Source: Rhodospirillaceae bacterium
GTDB lineage: Bacteria > Pseudomonadota > Alphaproteobacteria > UBA11136
Assembly: GCA_018663165.1 (NCBI GenBank)
Contig: JABJES010000195.1
Coordinates: 1 to 7,242, forward strand
Length of the DNA stretch: 7,242 bases
Direction of reading: 5' to 3'
Part shown: piece by piece, positions 1-5,725 of the stretch
Layout of the letters: each line of letters opens with the position of its first letter
How positions within the stretch are numbered: the stretch's first letter is position 1
Translations under genes and position numbers: made by a program
The notes under the pieces: generated by a model
The model's database searches: none
What the model saw: only the letters and a program-made list of their open reading frames with translations
What the model was told of the DNA's origin: nothing

Positions 1-1
1 G

Positions 2-187
2 GAAAACGATATGGAAACGGCCTGGCTCAAACTGATCGACCTTGAAAACCGGCACTCCATTCTCAACCGCGACGTGATCGCCATCGACCTGCGCCTGCCC
101 GATAGGCTGGTTGTCCAGCTAACCCCCGAGGGGGCAAAGAAAATCATCACCCCCAAGCCTGGGGATATCCCTGGCCGCAATACGTGA
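2..187 (+). CDS. ftsQ: FtsQ, cell division protein, C-terminal end (5' part outside window)
   Basis: The frame open from the window edge encodes the last 61 residues of a protein ending at TGA 185-187. The segment with AIDLRLPDRLVVQLTPEG matches the C-terminal beta-strand region typical of alphaproteobacterial FtsQ, and ftsA follows directly as in other dcw clusters. FtsQ is a bitopic inner-membrane divisome protein with a periplasmic POTRA and beta domain. Its C-terminal beta domain contacts FtsB in the FtsQLB complex, which controls septal peptidoglycan synthesis. The transmembrane helix and POTRA domain lie upstream and cannot be judged here. After the last beta-strand there is a short polar tail rich in Lys, Pro and Gly. 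The identification rests on the recognisable tail plus synteny. Confidence 0.88.
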   Translation, partial: ENDMETAWLKLIDLENRHSILNRDVIAIDLRLPDRLVVQLTPEGAKKIITPKPGDIPGRNT

Positions 188-204
188 AGAGTGTAGAAAA
201 AAAC

Positions 205-249
205 ATGAAACTGATTTCAACCGATAAAACGAGGGAGGCAGGAACGTGA
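205..249 (+). other. Possible 14-codon upstream ORF overlapping the ftsA start
   Basis: An ATG at 205 opens a frame encoding MKLISTDKTREAGT. Its TGA (247-249) overlaps the ftsA GTG (246-248) as GTGA, the arrangement seen in translationally coupled genes. Support is weak: no good Shine-Dalgarno site precedes the ATG (only a GAAGA-like stretch at 186-190), and a small inverted repeat (TGAAA 206-210, TTTCA 215-219) overlaps the start. It could be a leader that feeds ribosomes to ftsA, or simply chance. No function is claimed for the peptide. Confidence 0.18.
233..238 (+). promoter_or_regulatory. Ribosome binding site of ftsA
   Basis: GGGAGG lies 7 nt upstream of the GTG at 246. The reading frame upstream of this GTG is closed by TAA at 225-227, and no ATG, GTG or TTG lies between that stop and 246. 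The site and the stop together fix the GTG as the ftsA start. Confidence 0.8.
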
Positions 250-1487
250 AGCCGCGCACCGGCACCATTGCCGCCCTTGACATCGGAACAACGAAATTGT
301 GCTGCTTTATCGCCCGCACCGACACCCATGGAGAAACCAGGGTTGTTGGTATCGGCCATCAAATTGCCCATGGCCTGCGTAACGGCTCCATCATTGATAT
401 GGAGGCCGCCGAGGCCTCAATCCTGAGTGCCGTCTCTACGGCCGAACAAATGGCCGGCGAGACCATAGATCACATCATCGTAAACCTTTCAGGCGGGCGG
501 CAGACTTCCCACAATACGTCCATCGACGTTTCCATCTCCGGTCATGAAATCACCGATAGCGACCTCCGTCTTGCCTTCCAGAAAGGAAGCGAAAATATCG
601 GGACCGGAGATCGCGAAATTATTCACGCCGCACCGGTCAACTATTCTATCGATGGCAGCCCGCCCATTCGTGACCCGCGCGGTATGGTCGGAGAACGTCT
701 CAGGGTTAATATGCATATCATCACAGCGGATGCAGGCGCGGTACGTAATCTCGCCAATTGCATCTCCCGCTGTCATCTCAAAATTGAAGAAATCGTTCCC
801 TCGCCCTATGCCGCCGGGCTGGCCTGCCTGGTTGAAGATGAGATAGATCTCGGCGTGACCTGTATTGATATGGGGGGCGGCACGACATCGCTTTCTGTCT
901 ATTACGATGGCAACCTTGTCCGCACCGACAGCATTCCCATCGGCGGTGCCCACGTCACCGGGGATATCGCCCGTGGTCTCTCGACAACCCTTGCCCATGC
1001 AGAACGCCTGAAGACGCTGTACGGCAACGCTCTGCCATCGGAAACCGATTCCAATGAAAGCATTGACGTTCCTCTGATCGGCGAAACATCCCACTCGCAA
1101 GCCAATCATGTGCCGAAATCACTGCTGATCGGCATTCTCAGGCCGCGACTTGAAGAAATTCTGGAAATGATCCGGGATCGGCTGGAAGCCAGCGGCTTCG
1201 ACAAAATAGCCGGGCAAAGAGTCGTTCTGACAGGCGGTGCCAGCCAGATGCAGGGCATCTGCGAACTGGCAGCCACAATTCTCGACAAGCATGTGCGACT
1301 TGGAAAGCCGATTCGCACGATCGGGATCGCCGAAGCAACCGGCGGCCCCGCCTTTTCAGTCTGCGCGGGCCTTCTCGCCCACGCTGTTCGAAGCAGAGCC
1401 GAATCCCGGGTTAAGGGACGCGGTTTATTGGAGGAGCCCGGCGGCTTTATTGGCCGTCTAGGTTTTTGGTTACGCGAATGTTTTTAA
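246..1487 (+). CDS. ftsA: FtsA, actin-like cell division protein
   Basis: FtsA is the actin-family ATPase that anchors FtsZ filaments to the inner membrane and recruits later divisome proteins. The 413-residue product has the usual length and order: a phosphate-1 motif DIGTTK at residues 12-17, the FtsA-specific 1C domain at roughly 85-165, a phosphate-2 motif DMGGGTT at 208-214, and an adenosine motif VVLTGGASQMQG at 326-337. The C-terminal end, GFIGRLGFWLRECF at 400-413, follows a variable linker and has the alternating hydrophobic and basic pattern of the amphipathic membrane-targeting helix. The start is GTG, fixed by an in-frame stop just upstream and a good ribosome binding site. The gene lies 58 bp after ftsQ and 90 bp before ftsZ with no terminator between, consistent with co-transcription. 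Nothing looks broken or missing. Confidence 0.97.
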   Translation: MKPRTGTIAALDIGTTKLCCFIARTDTHGETRVVGIGHQIAHGLRNGSIIDMEAAEASILSAVSTAEQMAGETIDHIIVNLSGGRQTSHNTSIDVSISGHEITDSDLRLAFQKGSENIGTGDREIIHAAPVNYSIDGSPPIRDPRGMVGERLRVNMHIITADAGAVRNLANCISRCHLKIEEIVPSPYAAGLACLVEDEIDLGVTCIDMGGGTTSLSVYYDGNLVRTDSIPIGGAHVTGDIARGLSTTLAHAERLKTLYGNALPSETDSNESIDVPLIGETSHSQANHVPKSLLIGILRPRLEEILEMIRDRLEASGFDKIAGQRVVLTGGASQMQGICELAATILDKHVRLGKPIRTIGIAEATGGPAFSVCAGLLAHAVRSRAESRVKGRGLLEEPGGFIGRLGFWLRECF

Positions 1488-1567
1488 CCCTTTACCGCGG
1501 TTCCTTACCGCAAACCTTTTCCTGGCTGGGGGATACGGCCGGATTTTACGCCCAGACGAAAAAAAAC

Positions 1568-1572
1568 GGAGG
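1568..1572 (+). promoter_or_regulatory. Strong ribosome binding site of ftsZ
   Basis: GGAGG sits 5 nt before the ATG at 1578, after an A-rich stretch (1560-1566). It is the clearest Shine-Dalgarno site in the window, in keeping with the high FtsZ level cells need relative to FtsA. The rest of the 90 bp gap (1488-1577) holds a direct repeat of TTACCGC (1492-1498 and 1505-1511). I see no convincing promoter or terminator there. Confidence 0.8.
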
Positions 1573-1577
1573 TTGTT

Positions 1578-3386
1578 ATGACCATTAATTTAAGTGTGCC
1601 TGTTCGACAAGCCGAACTAAAACCGCGAATTACCGTAATTGGTATCGGTGGTGCTGGTGGCAATGCCATCGACAACATGATCCGCGACGGAATGGAAGGC
1701 GTAGAATTTATCGCCACAAATACCGACGCCCAGGCCCTGGCCGGATCCGAAGCTCAACGAAAAATTCAGCTTGGCGCAGCAATTACGCAAGGATTGGGCG
1801 CAGGTTCCCGGCCCGATATCGGTCGCGCCGCCGCCGATGAAACCATGGATGAGATTATCGAACACATCAGTGGCACCCACATGGCGTTTATTACGGCAGG
1901 TATGGGTGGTGGCACCGGCACCGGTGCTGCACCGGTAATCGCCCGTGCAGCACGGGAAATGGGGATTCTCACTGTCGGCGTCGTCACAAAGCCCTTCAAT
2001 TTCGAAGGCGCGAACCGGATGCGCACCGCCGAGGAGGGTGTCGAAGAGTTATCTCAGTATGTCGATACCCTGATCATCATTCCCAACCAGAATCTGTTCC
2101 GGGTTGCAAACGAAAAAACAACCTTCGCAGACGCCTTTAAATTGGCCGACGACGTTCTGCGATCCGGCGTCGGCGGGGTCACCGATCTGATGGTCAAACC
2201 CGGCCTGATCAATCTCGACTTTGCCGATATCCGTTCCGTAATGACGGAAATGGGCAAGGCCCAAATGGGAACTGGCGAATCTGAAGGTGAAAAACGGGCG
2301 ATTGAATCCGCCGAAGCCGCCATCGCCAACCCGCTTCTCGACGACGCCTCAATGAAGGGTGCGCGAGGAGTCCTGATCAACATCTCGGGTGGTCCCGACA
2401 TGACCATGTTCGAGGTTGATGAAGCGGCAAACCGCATCAAGGAAGAAGTAGACGTCAACGCCAATATCATCTTCGGCACATCAATCGAAGATAGTATGGA
2501 AGGGCGGATGCGGGTTTCCGTCGTCGCCACGGGTATTGACGCCTCTCTCGCCATGAGGCCGGAAAACACCAATATCAGCCTGCTCGCCGAACATAAAAGG
2601 GCAGCTGATGAATTCGATGCCGAAATAGAAGAAGAACAGGCAGAAATGTCCCCAATGGAGGAAATCATCGAAGCCGATGACGGCGAAGACCTCGAGATCG
2701 CCCCCTCAAAAGTGGGGACTTTCTCCTTCCTCTCGTCAGGCAAAACCACAACGCCAGAGATGCCAGCCTATCAAAGCAAGCCTCTCAATGCCGGACCGAC
2801 GAGCCCCGGACCAATGGCATCTTCGACCTCTACGGTCTCGGCGACCTCTGCAGCACCGGCGGCGTCTCCCGCTCCGGAGATGCACAGCGAACCGTTCATG
2901 GAAACCCCGCAGGTTATTGGCAATACGGCAGCCGCCTTATACGGGCCGTCACCCCTGTCCAAGCCTATGGAATCGGTTGAGGAAAAGAAGAGCCCGCCGA
3001 AAAACATCAAAAGCCATTTGGCCCGAATTGCACCACCTTTCCTGGCTCCGCGTCCGGTCGAGCCTAATCGCGGCGACGAGGATGAGAACAAGCCTGATCC
3101 CTTTGCCTCGGCGGCAATGGCCAATGCGATCGCTGAAAAGGAACCGCGGCCGAACAAGGCACGGGTCAGCTTGCTGAAAAAAATGACTGGTGTCGGGCAA
3201 AGTTCAGAGCCGGTCGCCGAGAAAAAAGAAGCACCGTCCGAAGCCGTGGAAACGGCGCCGATCATCACGTCTGCGAGCCCGCAACCGAAGCTGGGGGGGC
3301 TTAACCCGGAAGAACGTCTGCCAACTTCGGAAACCGATGACGACCTGCTTGATATCCCGGCCTTTCTCAGACGTCAAGCGAACTAA
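1578..3386 (+). CDS. ftsZ: FtsZ, tubulin-like GTPase of the division ring
   Basis: FtsZ polymerises on GTP into the Z-ring that sets the division site. The 602-residue product has a complete GTPase core at about residues 16-325: the N-terminal nucleotide-binding loop [10 protein letters not shown] (21-30), the tubulin signature GGGTGTG (110-116), and the T7 loop NLDFADI (212-218), whose Asp residues D214 and D217 complete the catalytic site of the neighbouring subunit. A linker of about 260 residues follows. It is acidic at first (16 of 30 residues are Asp or Glu at 344-373), then rich in Ser, Thr, Pro and Ala. The protein ends in the conserved peptide [16 protein letters not shown] (587-602), which binds FtsA and other partners. 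It is far longer than Escherichia coli FtsZ (383 residues) and longer than Caulobacter FtsZ (508). The extra length is all in the linker. It is followed by a strong terminator, making it the likely last gene of the ftsQAZ transcript. Confidence 0.98.
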   Translation: MTINLSVPVRQAELKPRITVIGIGGAGGNAIDNMIRDGMEGVEFIATNTDAQALAGSEAQRKIQLGAAITQGLGAGSRPDIGRAAADETMDEIIEHISGTHMAFITAGMGGGTGTGAAPVIARAAREMGILTVGVVTKPFNFEGANRMRTAEEGVEELSQYVDTLIIIPNQNLFRVANEKTTFADAFKLADDVLRSGVGGVTDLMVKPGLINLDFADIRSVMTEMGKAQMGTGESEGEKRAIESAEAAIANPLLDDASMKGARGVLINISGGPDMTMFEVDEAANRIKEEVDVNANIIFGTSIEDSMEGRMRVSVVATGIDASLAMRPENTNISLLAEHKRAADEFDAEIEEEQAEMSPMEEIIEADDGEDLEIAPSKVGTFSFLSSGKTTTPEMPAYQSKPLNAGPTSPGPMASSTSTVSATSAAPAASPAPEMHSEPFMETPQVIGNTAAALYGPSPLSKPMESVEEKKSPPKNIKSHLARIAPPFLAPRPVEPNRGDEDENKPDPFASAAMANAIAEKEPRPNKARVSLLKKMTGVGQSSEPVAEKKEAPSEAVETAPIITSASPQPKLGGLNPEERLPTSETDDDLLDIPAFLRRQAN

Positions 3387-3400
3387 GGGTTGGCTAAAAA

Positions 3401-3423
3401 TGCAAGAATTTCAACAACTTGCA
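3401..3423 (+). repeat. Short inverted repeat TGCAAG / CTTGCA after ftsZ
   Basis: Perfect 6 bp arms (3401-3406 and 3418-3423) are separated by 11 nt and lie between the ftsZ stop and its terminator. It could form a weak hairpin in the ftsZ 3' UTR or be a small protein-binding site. The surrounding 3387-3455 stretch is AT-rich and has no credible gene; the 9-codon ORF from 3400 to 3429 has no ribosome binding site. Confidence 0.3.
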
Positions 3424-3455
3424 GTGTAATAATATGTAATAAAGAGTGATTTGAG

Positions 3456-3502
3456 CGCCCTGAAGGATGTTGTTAAACATTCTTCAGGGTGTTTTTCTTT
3501 TT
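3456..3502 (+). terminator. Rho-independent terminator of the ftsQAZ transcript
   Basis: The arm at 3456-3469 (core CCCTGAAGGATG) pairs with 3478-3491 (core CATTCTTCAGGG) to give a 14 bp stem that includes two G-U pairs. The loop is 8 nt (TTGTTAAA). A T-tract with 10 T in 11 positions follows (3492-3502). It lies 69 bp after the ftsZ stop and separates the division genes from lpxC. It is the only classical intrinsic terminator I see in the window. Confidence 0.93.
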
Positions 3503-3594
3503 AAAAGCCTTTTTGTCGTAAGTAACAAAAAAAGAAAACCGCTAAAGAAGAATAAAAAAGCCTGTCGCAAGGTTTCTAAGCAGGGGTTTCTGTC
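3503..3594 (+). promoter_or_regulatory. AT-rich leader of lpxC, promoter not resolved
   Basis: Because a strong terminator lies just upstream, lpxC probably needs a promoter within this 92 bp stretch. No well-spaced -35/-10 pair is visible: TTGTCG at 3513-3518 has no acceptable -10 at 16-18 bp. The stretch contains a repeated AAAAGCCT (3503-3510 and 3556-3563), each copy followed by a GTCG-T/C-AAG segment (ending at 3522 and 3571), and long A-runs. A modest Shine-Dalgarno site AGGGG (3582-3586) lies 8 nt before the lpxC ATG. Confidence 0.4.
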
Positions 3595-4587
3595 ATGAGC
3601 GCCAAGAAAAAAATACAAAACCGGCTATCGAAAAACGGCCCTTCATCCAAGATGAAACAACGAACCCTCAAGAACGCCATTCATTGTAGCGGCACCGCCC
3701 TTCATTCCGGAGCCCAGGTTTCAATGACCCTGCATCCGGCAAAACCCGGTTCAGGTATTATCTTTCAGCGTTCTGACCTGTCCGCCCAAGGAGCCTCTAT
3801 CCCCGCCCATTGGCGTCGAGTCTCCGAAACCCGTCTTTGCACAAAGCTCAGCAATGACGAGAACGCCAGCGTTTCGACCGTCGAACATCTTATGGCCGCA
3901 TTAGCCGGATGCGGTATCGATAACGTGCTGGTTGAAATCAACAGCGGTGAAGTACCGGTCATGGATGGCAGCGCCGCCCCTTTTGTTTTTCTGATCGAAT
4001 GCGCCGGGATCGTCGAGCAGGATGCACCCCGCAACCTGATCCGTATTCTCAAGCCGGTCAGTGTTGTTGAAGAAGGCCGCAGAGCCTCACTTACACCGGC
4101 TGATATTTTTTCCATTCATTGCGAAATCGACTTTAAGAGCAATGCCGTTGCCCATCAGTCCTATGACTTCCAAATGGTCAATGGCAATTTCAAATCCGAA
4201 ATCTCCCGTGCCCGCACCTTCGGCTTTCTCCATGAGGTCGATCACCTTCGCGCCAACGGCCTTGCCCTTGGCGGCTCGCTTGATAACGCCGTCGTCGTCA
4301 GCGGCGACCAGATTCTCAATGAAGACGGCCTGCGTTATGATGATGAATTCGTCCGCCACAAAGTTCTTGATACCATCGGCGATCTCTATCTCGCCGGCGG
4401 CCAGATTATCGGACATTTCGAAGGCATCCATTCCGGGCATGCGCTCAACCGCCTGCTGCTGGAGACCCTGTTTGCCGATGAAGAAGCCTGGTGCCTGAAT
4501 GGGATGGCGCCTGGAACGGCCCCCTCACACGCCACACCTGCATCGATTGGATGGCGGAACGATTCTAGACTTTTAGCGACCGCCTAA
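3595..4587 (+). CDS. lpxC: LpxC, UDP-3-O-acyl-N-acetylglucosamine deacetylase
   Basis: LpxC is the zinc-dependent cytoplasmic deacetylase that performs the first committed step of lipid A synthesis. The 330-residue product has two related alpha/beta domains. The core starts at QRTLKNAIHCSGTALHSG (22-39). Zinc ligands are visible as H98 in STVEHLMAA and H255 and D259 in HKVLDTIGDLYL, with the catalytic Glu at E97 and the general-acid His at H282 in SGHALN. Compared with Escherichia coli LpxC (305 residues) there is a basic N-terminal extension of about 19 residues. A start at M20 (3652) would give the usual N-terminus but has no Shine-Dalgarno site, whereas the ATG at 3595 has AGGGG 8 nt upstream, so I chose 3595. 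The C-terminus ends in nonpolar LLATA. The gene lies between a terminator and a promoter-containing gap, so it is probably its own transcription unit. It follows ftsZ as in many proteobacteria. Confidence 0.97.
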   Translation: MSAKKKIQNRLSKNGPSSKMKQRTLKNAIHCSGTALHSGAQVSMTLHPAKPGSGIIFQRSDLSAQGASIPAHWRRVSETRLCTKLSNDENASVSTVEHLMAALAGCGIDNVLVEINSGEVPVMDGSAAPFVFLIECAGIVEQDAPRNLIRILKPVSVVEEGRRASLTPADIFSIHCEIDFKSNAVAHQSYDFQMVNGNFKSEISRARTFGFLHEVDHLRANGLALGGSLDNAVVVSGDQILNEDGLRYDDEFVRHKVLDTIGDLYLAGGQIIGHFEGIHSGHALNRLLLETLFADEEAWCLNGMAPGTAPSHATPASIGWRNDSRLLATA

Positions 4588-4638
4588 ACCTCCAGGCCGC
4601 CCTCTTTCCTCCCGTTTGCCCGTTATATCCTGACATCA

Positions 4639-4657
4639 AAAGGCGACAAACGCCTTT
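4639..4657 (+). terminator. Small GC hairpin after lpxC, possible weak terminator
   Basis: AAAGGCG (4639-4645) and CGCCTTT (4651-4657) form a perfect 7 bp stem with a 5 nt loop, 51 bp after the lpxC stop. A C-rich stretch follows, with only the three T of the stem arm itself, so a T-tract is lacking. It may be an inefficient terminator or a 3' end-stabilising hairpin; termination is not certain. Confidence 0.4.
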
Positions 4658-4693
4658 CCCCTCACATATCGGTCATTTTCGCTTGAGACGGCC

Positions 4694-4738
4694 TTGCGAA
4701 AGAACCCATCGGGCGTGGTATAGTCCCCTCGCTATAAT
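4694..4738 (+). promoter_or_regulatory. Putative sigma70-type promoter elements upstream of bamD-recN
   Basis: Two overlapping candidates are visible. TTGCGA (4694-4699) lies 19 bp upstream of TATAGT (4719-4724), a slightly long spacer. A perfect TATAAT follows at 4733-4738 but has no good -35 at 16-18 bp. Either would start transcription some 30-50 nt before the bamD ATG. The position in a 190 bp gap after a hairpin supports a promoter here, but which element is used cannot be decided by eye. Confidence 0.45.
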
Positions 4739-4777
4739 GGTTCCTCACCCCCTCAGGGCATAATATTCCATCTGATC

Positions 4778-5716
4778 ATGAAACGACCTATCCAACCTTA
4801 TTTACGCAATTTTATTGTCCTGTTTGCCTTGGCGGTTTTACCCCTTGGGCTGGCGTCCTGTGAATCAGCCGAGGACATCAACTATACCGAACGCCCGGTG
4901 GAGGATATTTACAACGAGGCCATGGATAACCTCATGAACGGGAACTACTCCGAATCGGCAAAATTGTTCGATGAAGTGGAGCGCCAGCACCCCTATTCCT
5001 ACTGGGCAACCAAAGGCCAGCTCATGGCGGCCTTTGCCCGCTATCAAGAGGGTGAATACGACGAGGCGGTGATCGGCCTTGACCGCTTTATTCAACTTCA
5101 TCCCGGCAACGAAGATGTCCCCTACGCCTTTTATCTCAAGGCCCTGTGCTATTTTGAGCAGCTCACCGATGTATCCCGGGATCAACGAAGCAGCGAACTG
5201 GCTCTGGAGGCCTTTCAGGAACTAAAGCGCCGTTTTCCTAAAAGTGACTACACCAGGGATGCCGGGCCTAAAATCGACCTTTTGCTCGATCACCTGGCTG
5301 GCAAGGACATGACCATCGGCCGCTATTACCAGCAACGGGAGCATTATCTTGCGGCGATCAACCGTTTCCGCAGTGTTGTCGAGAATTACGAGACCACAAC
5401 CCATGTCCCCGAGGCCATGCACCGTCTGGTGGAAAACTATCTTATTCTCGGCATGGATTTGGAGGCCCGCAAAACGGCGGCAGTGCTCGGATTCAACTTT
5501 CCCAATGCCCAGTGGTATCACGATACCTACCGCCTTCTTGAGGAATATAACCTTCTAGACGAGCACAAGGTACTTAAAGCCAATATCCAGCGCCGCGCCG
5601 CAGAGGCAGCCGTCCAGATCGAAGTCGAGGAAACCGTGGTCGAAGGCGACGGCGAAGAAGTTTCCATCGAAGAAGAGCAATCCATCTTTTCCCGCGCCTG
5701 GGACTGGGTATTCTAG
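4778..5716 (+). CDS. bamD: BamD (ComL), outer membrane assembly lipoprotein
   Basis: BamD is the essential lipoprotein of the BAM complex, which folds beta-barrel proteins into the outer membrane; it binds BamA on the periplasmic side. The 312-residue product starts with a lipoprotein signal: basic residues at 2-3 and 10, a hydrophobic stretch at 11-24, and the lipobox LASC with the lipidated Cys at C28. TPR-like helical repeats follow at about 40-265, including YNEAMDNLMNGNYSESAKLF (45-64) and the segment around RQHPYSYWA (69-77), which are typical of the family. The tail (about 278-300) is acidic and ends in IFSRAWDWVF; it makes the protein longer than the Escherichia coli one (245 residues). 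The ATG at 4778 is chosen because it gives a proper signal peptide, although no Shine-Dalgarno site precedes it. recN follows after 9 bp. Confidence 0.95.
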   Translation: MKRPIQPYLRNFIVLFALAVLPLGLASCESAEDINYTERPVEDIYNEAMDNLMNGNYSESAKLFDEVERQHPYSYWATKGQLMAAFARYQEGEYDEAVIGLDRFIQLHPGNEDVPYAFYLKALCYFEQLTDVSRDQRSSELALEAFQELKRRFPKSDYTRDAGPKIDLLLDHLAGKDMTIGRYYQQREHYLAAINRFRSVVENYETTTHVPEAMHRLVENYLILGMDLEARKTAAVLGFNFPNAQWYHDTYRLLEEYNLLDEHKVLKANIQRRAAEAAVQIEVEETVVEGDGEEVSIEEEQSIFSRAWDWVF

Positions 5717-5718
5717 GA
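5715..5718 (+). promoter_or_regulatory. Ribosome binding site of recN overlapping the bamD stop
   Basis: AGGA overlaps the bamD TAG (5714-5716) and lies 7 nt before the recN ATG at 5726. The layout suggests that ribosomes finishing bamD help start recN, so recN is probably translated from the bamD transcript. Confidence 0.6.
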
Positions 5719-5725
5719 AAAACCG

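Noticed and set aside
162..171. Palindrome GGGATATCCC at the end of ftsQ
   Set aside because: A 10 bp palindrome inside coding sequence with no loop or T-tract, and no partner copy seen; chance is adequate.
489..1109. 206-codon antisense ORF opposite ftsA
   Set aside because: It lies wholly over an intact ftsA, has no recognisable domain and no ribosome binding site, so it is a frame shadow.
1484..1498. TTAACC at the ftsA stop as a possible CtrA site
   Set aside because: Only one half-site is present. The second TTAA at the required 7 bp spacing is missing.
2054..2749. 231-codon antisense ORF opposite ftsZ
   Set aside because: Its low-complexity Ser/Ile/Arg composition is typical of an antisense shadow of a GC-rich gene, and no start signals were seen.
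2677..3177. 166-codon Arg-rich ORF on the + strand inside ftsZ
   Set aside because: It is the +1 shadow of the FtsZ linker, whose Ala/Pro/Ser-rich codons keep the alternative frame open. It has no ribosome binding site and shows no family features, and ftsZ itself is intact.
4561..4565. GANTC (CcrM-type methylation) sites near gene ends
   Set aside because: Scattered sites occur within coding sequence (for example here and in ftsA) but none sits in a promoter element, so no regulatory claim is supported.
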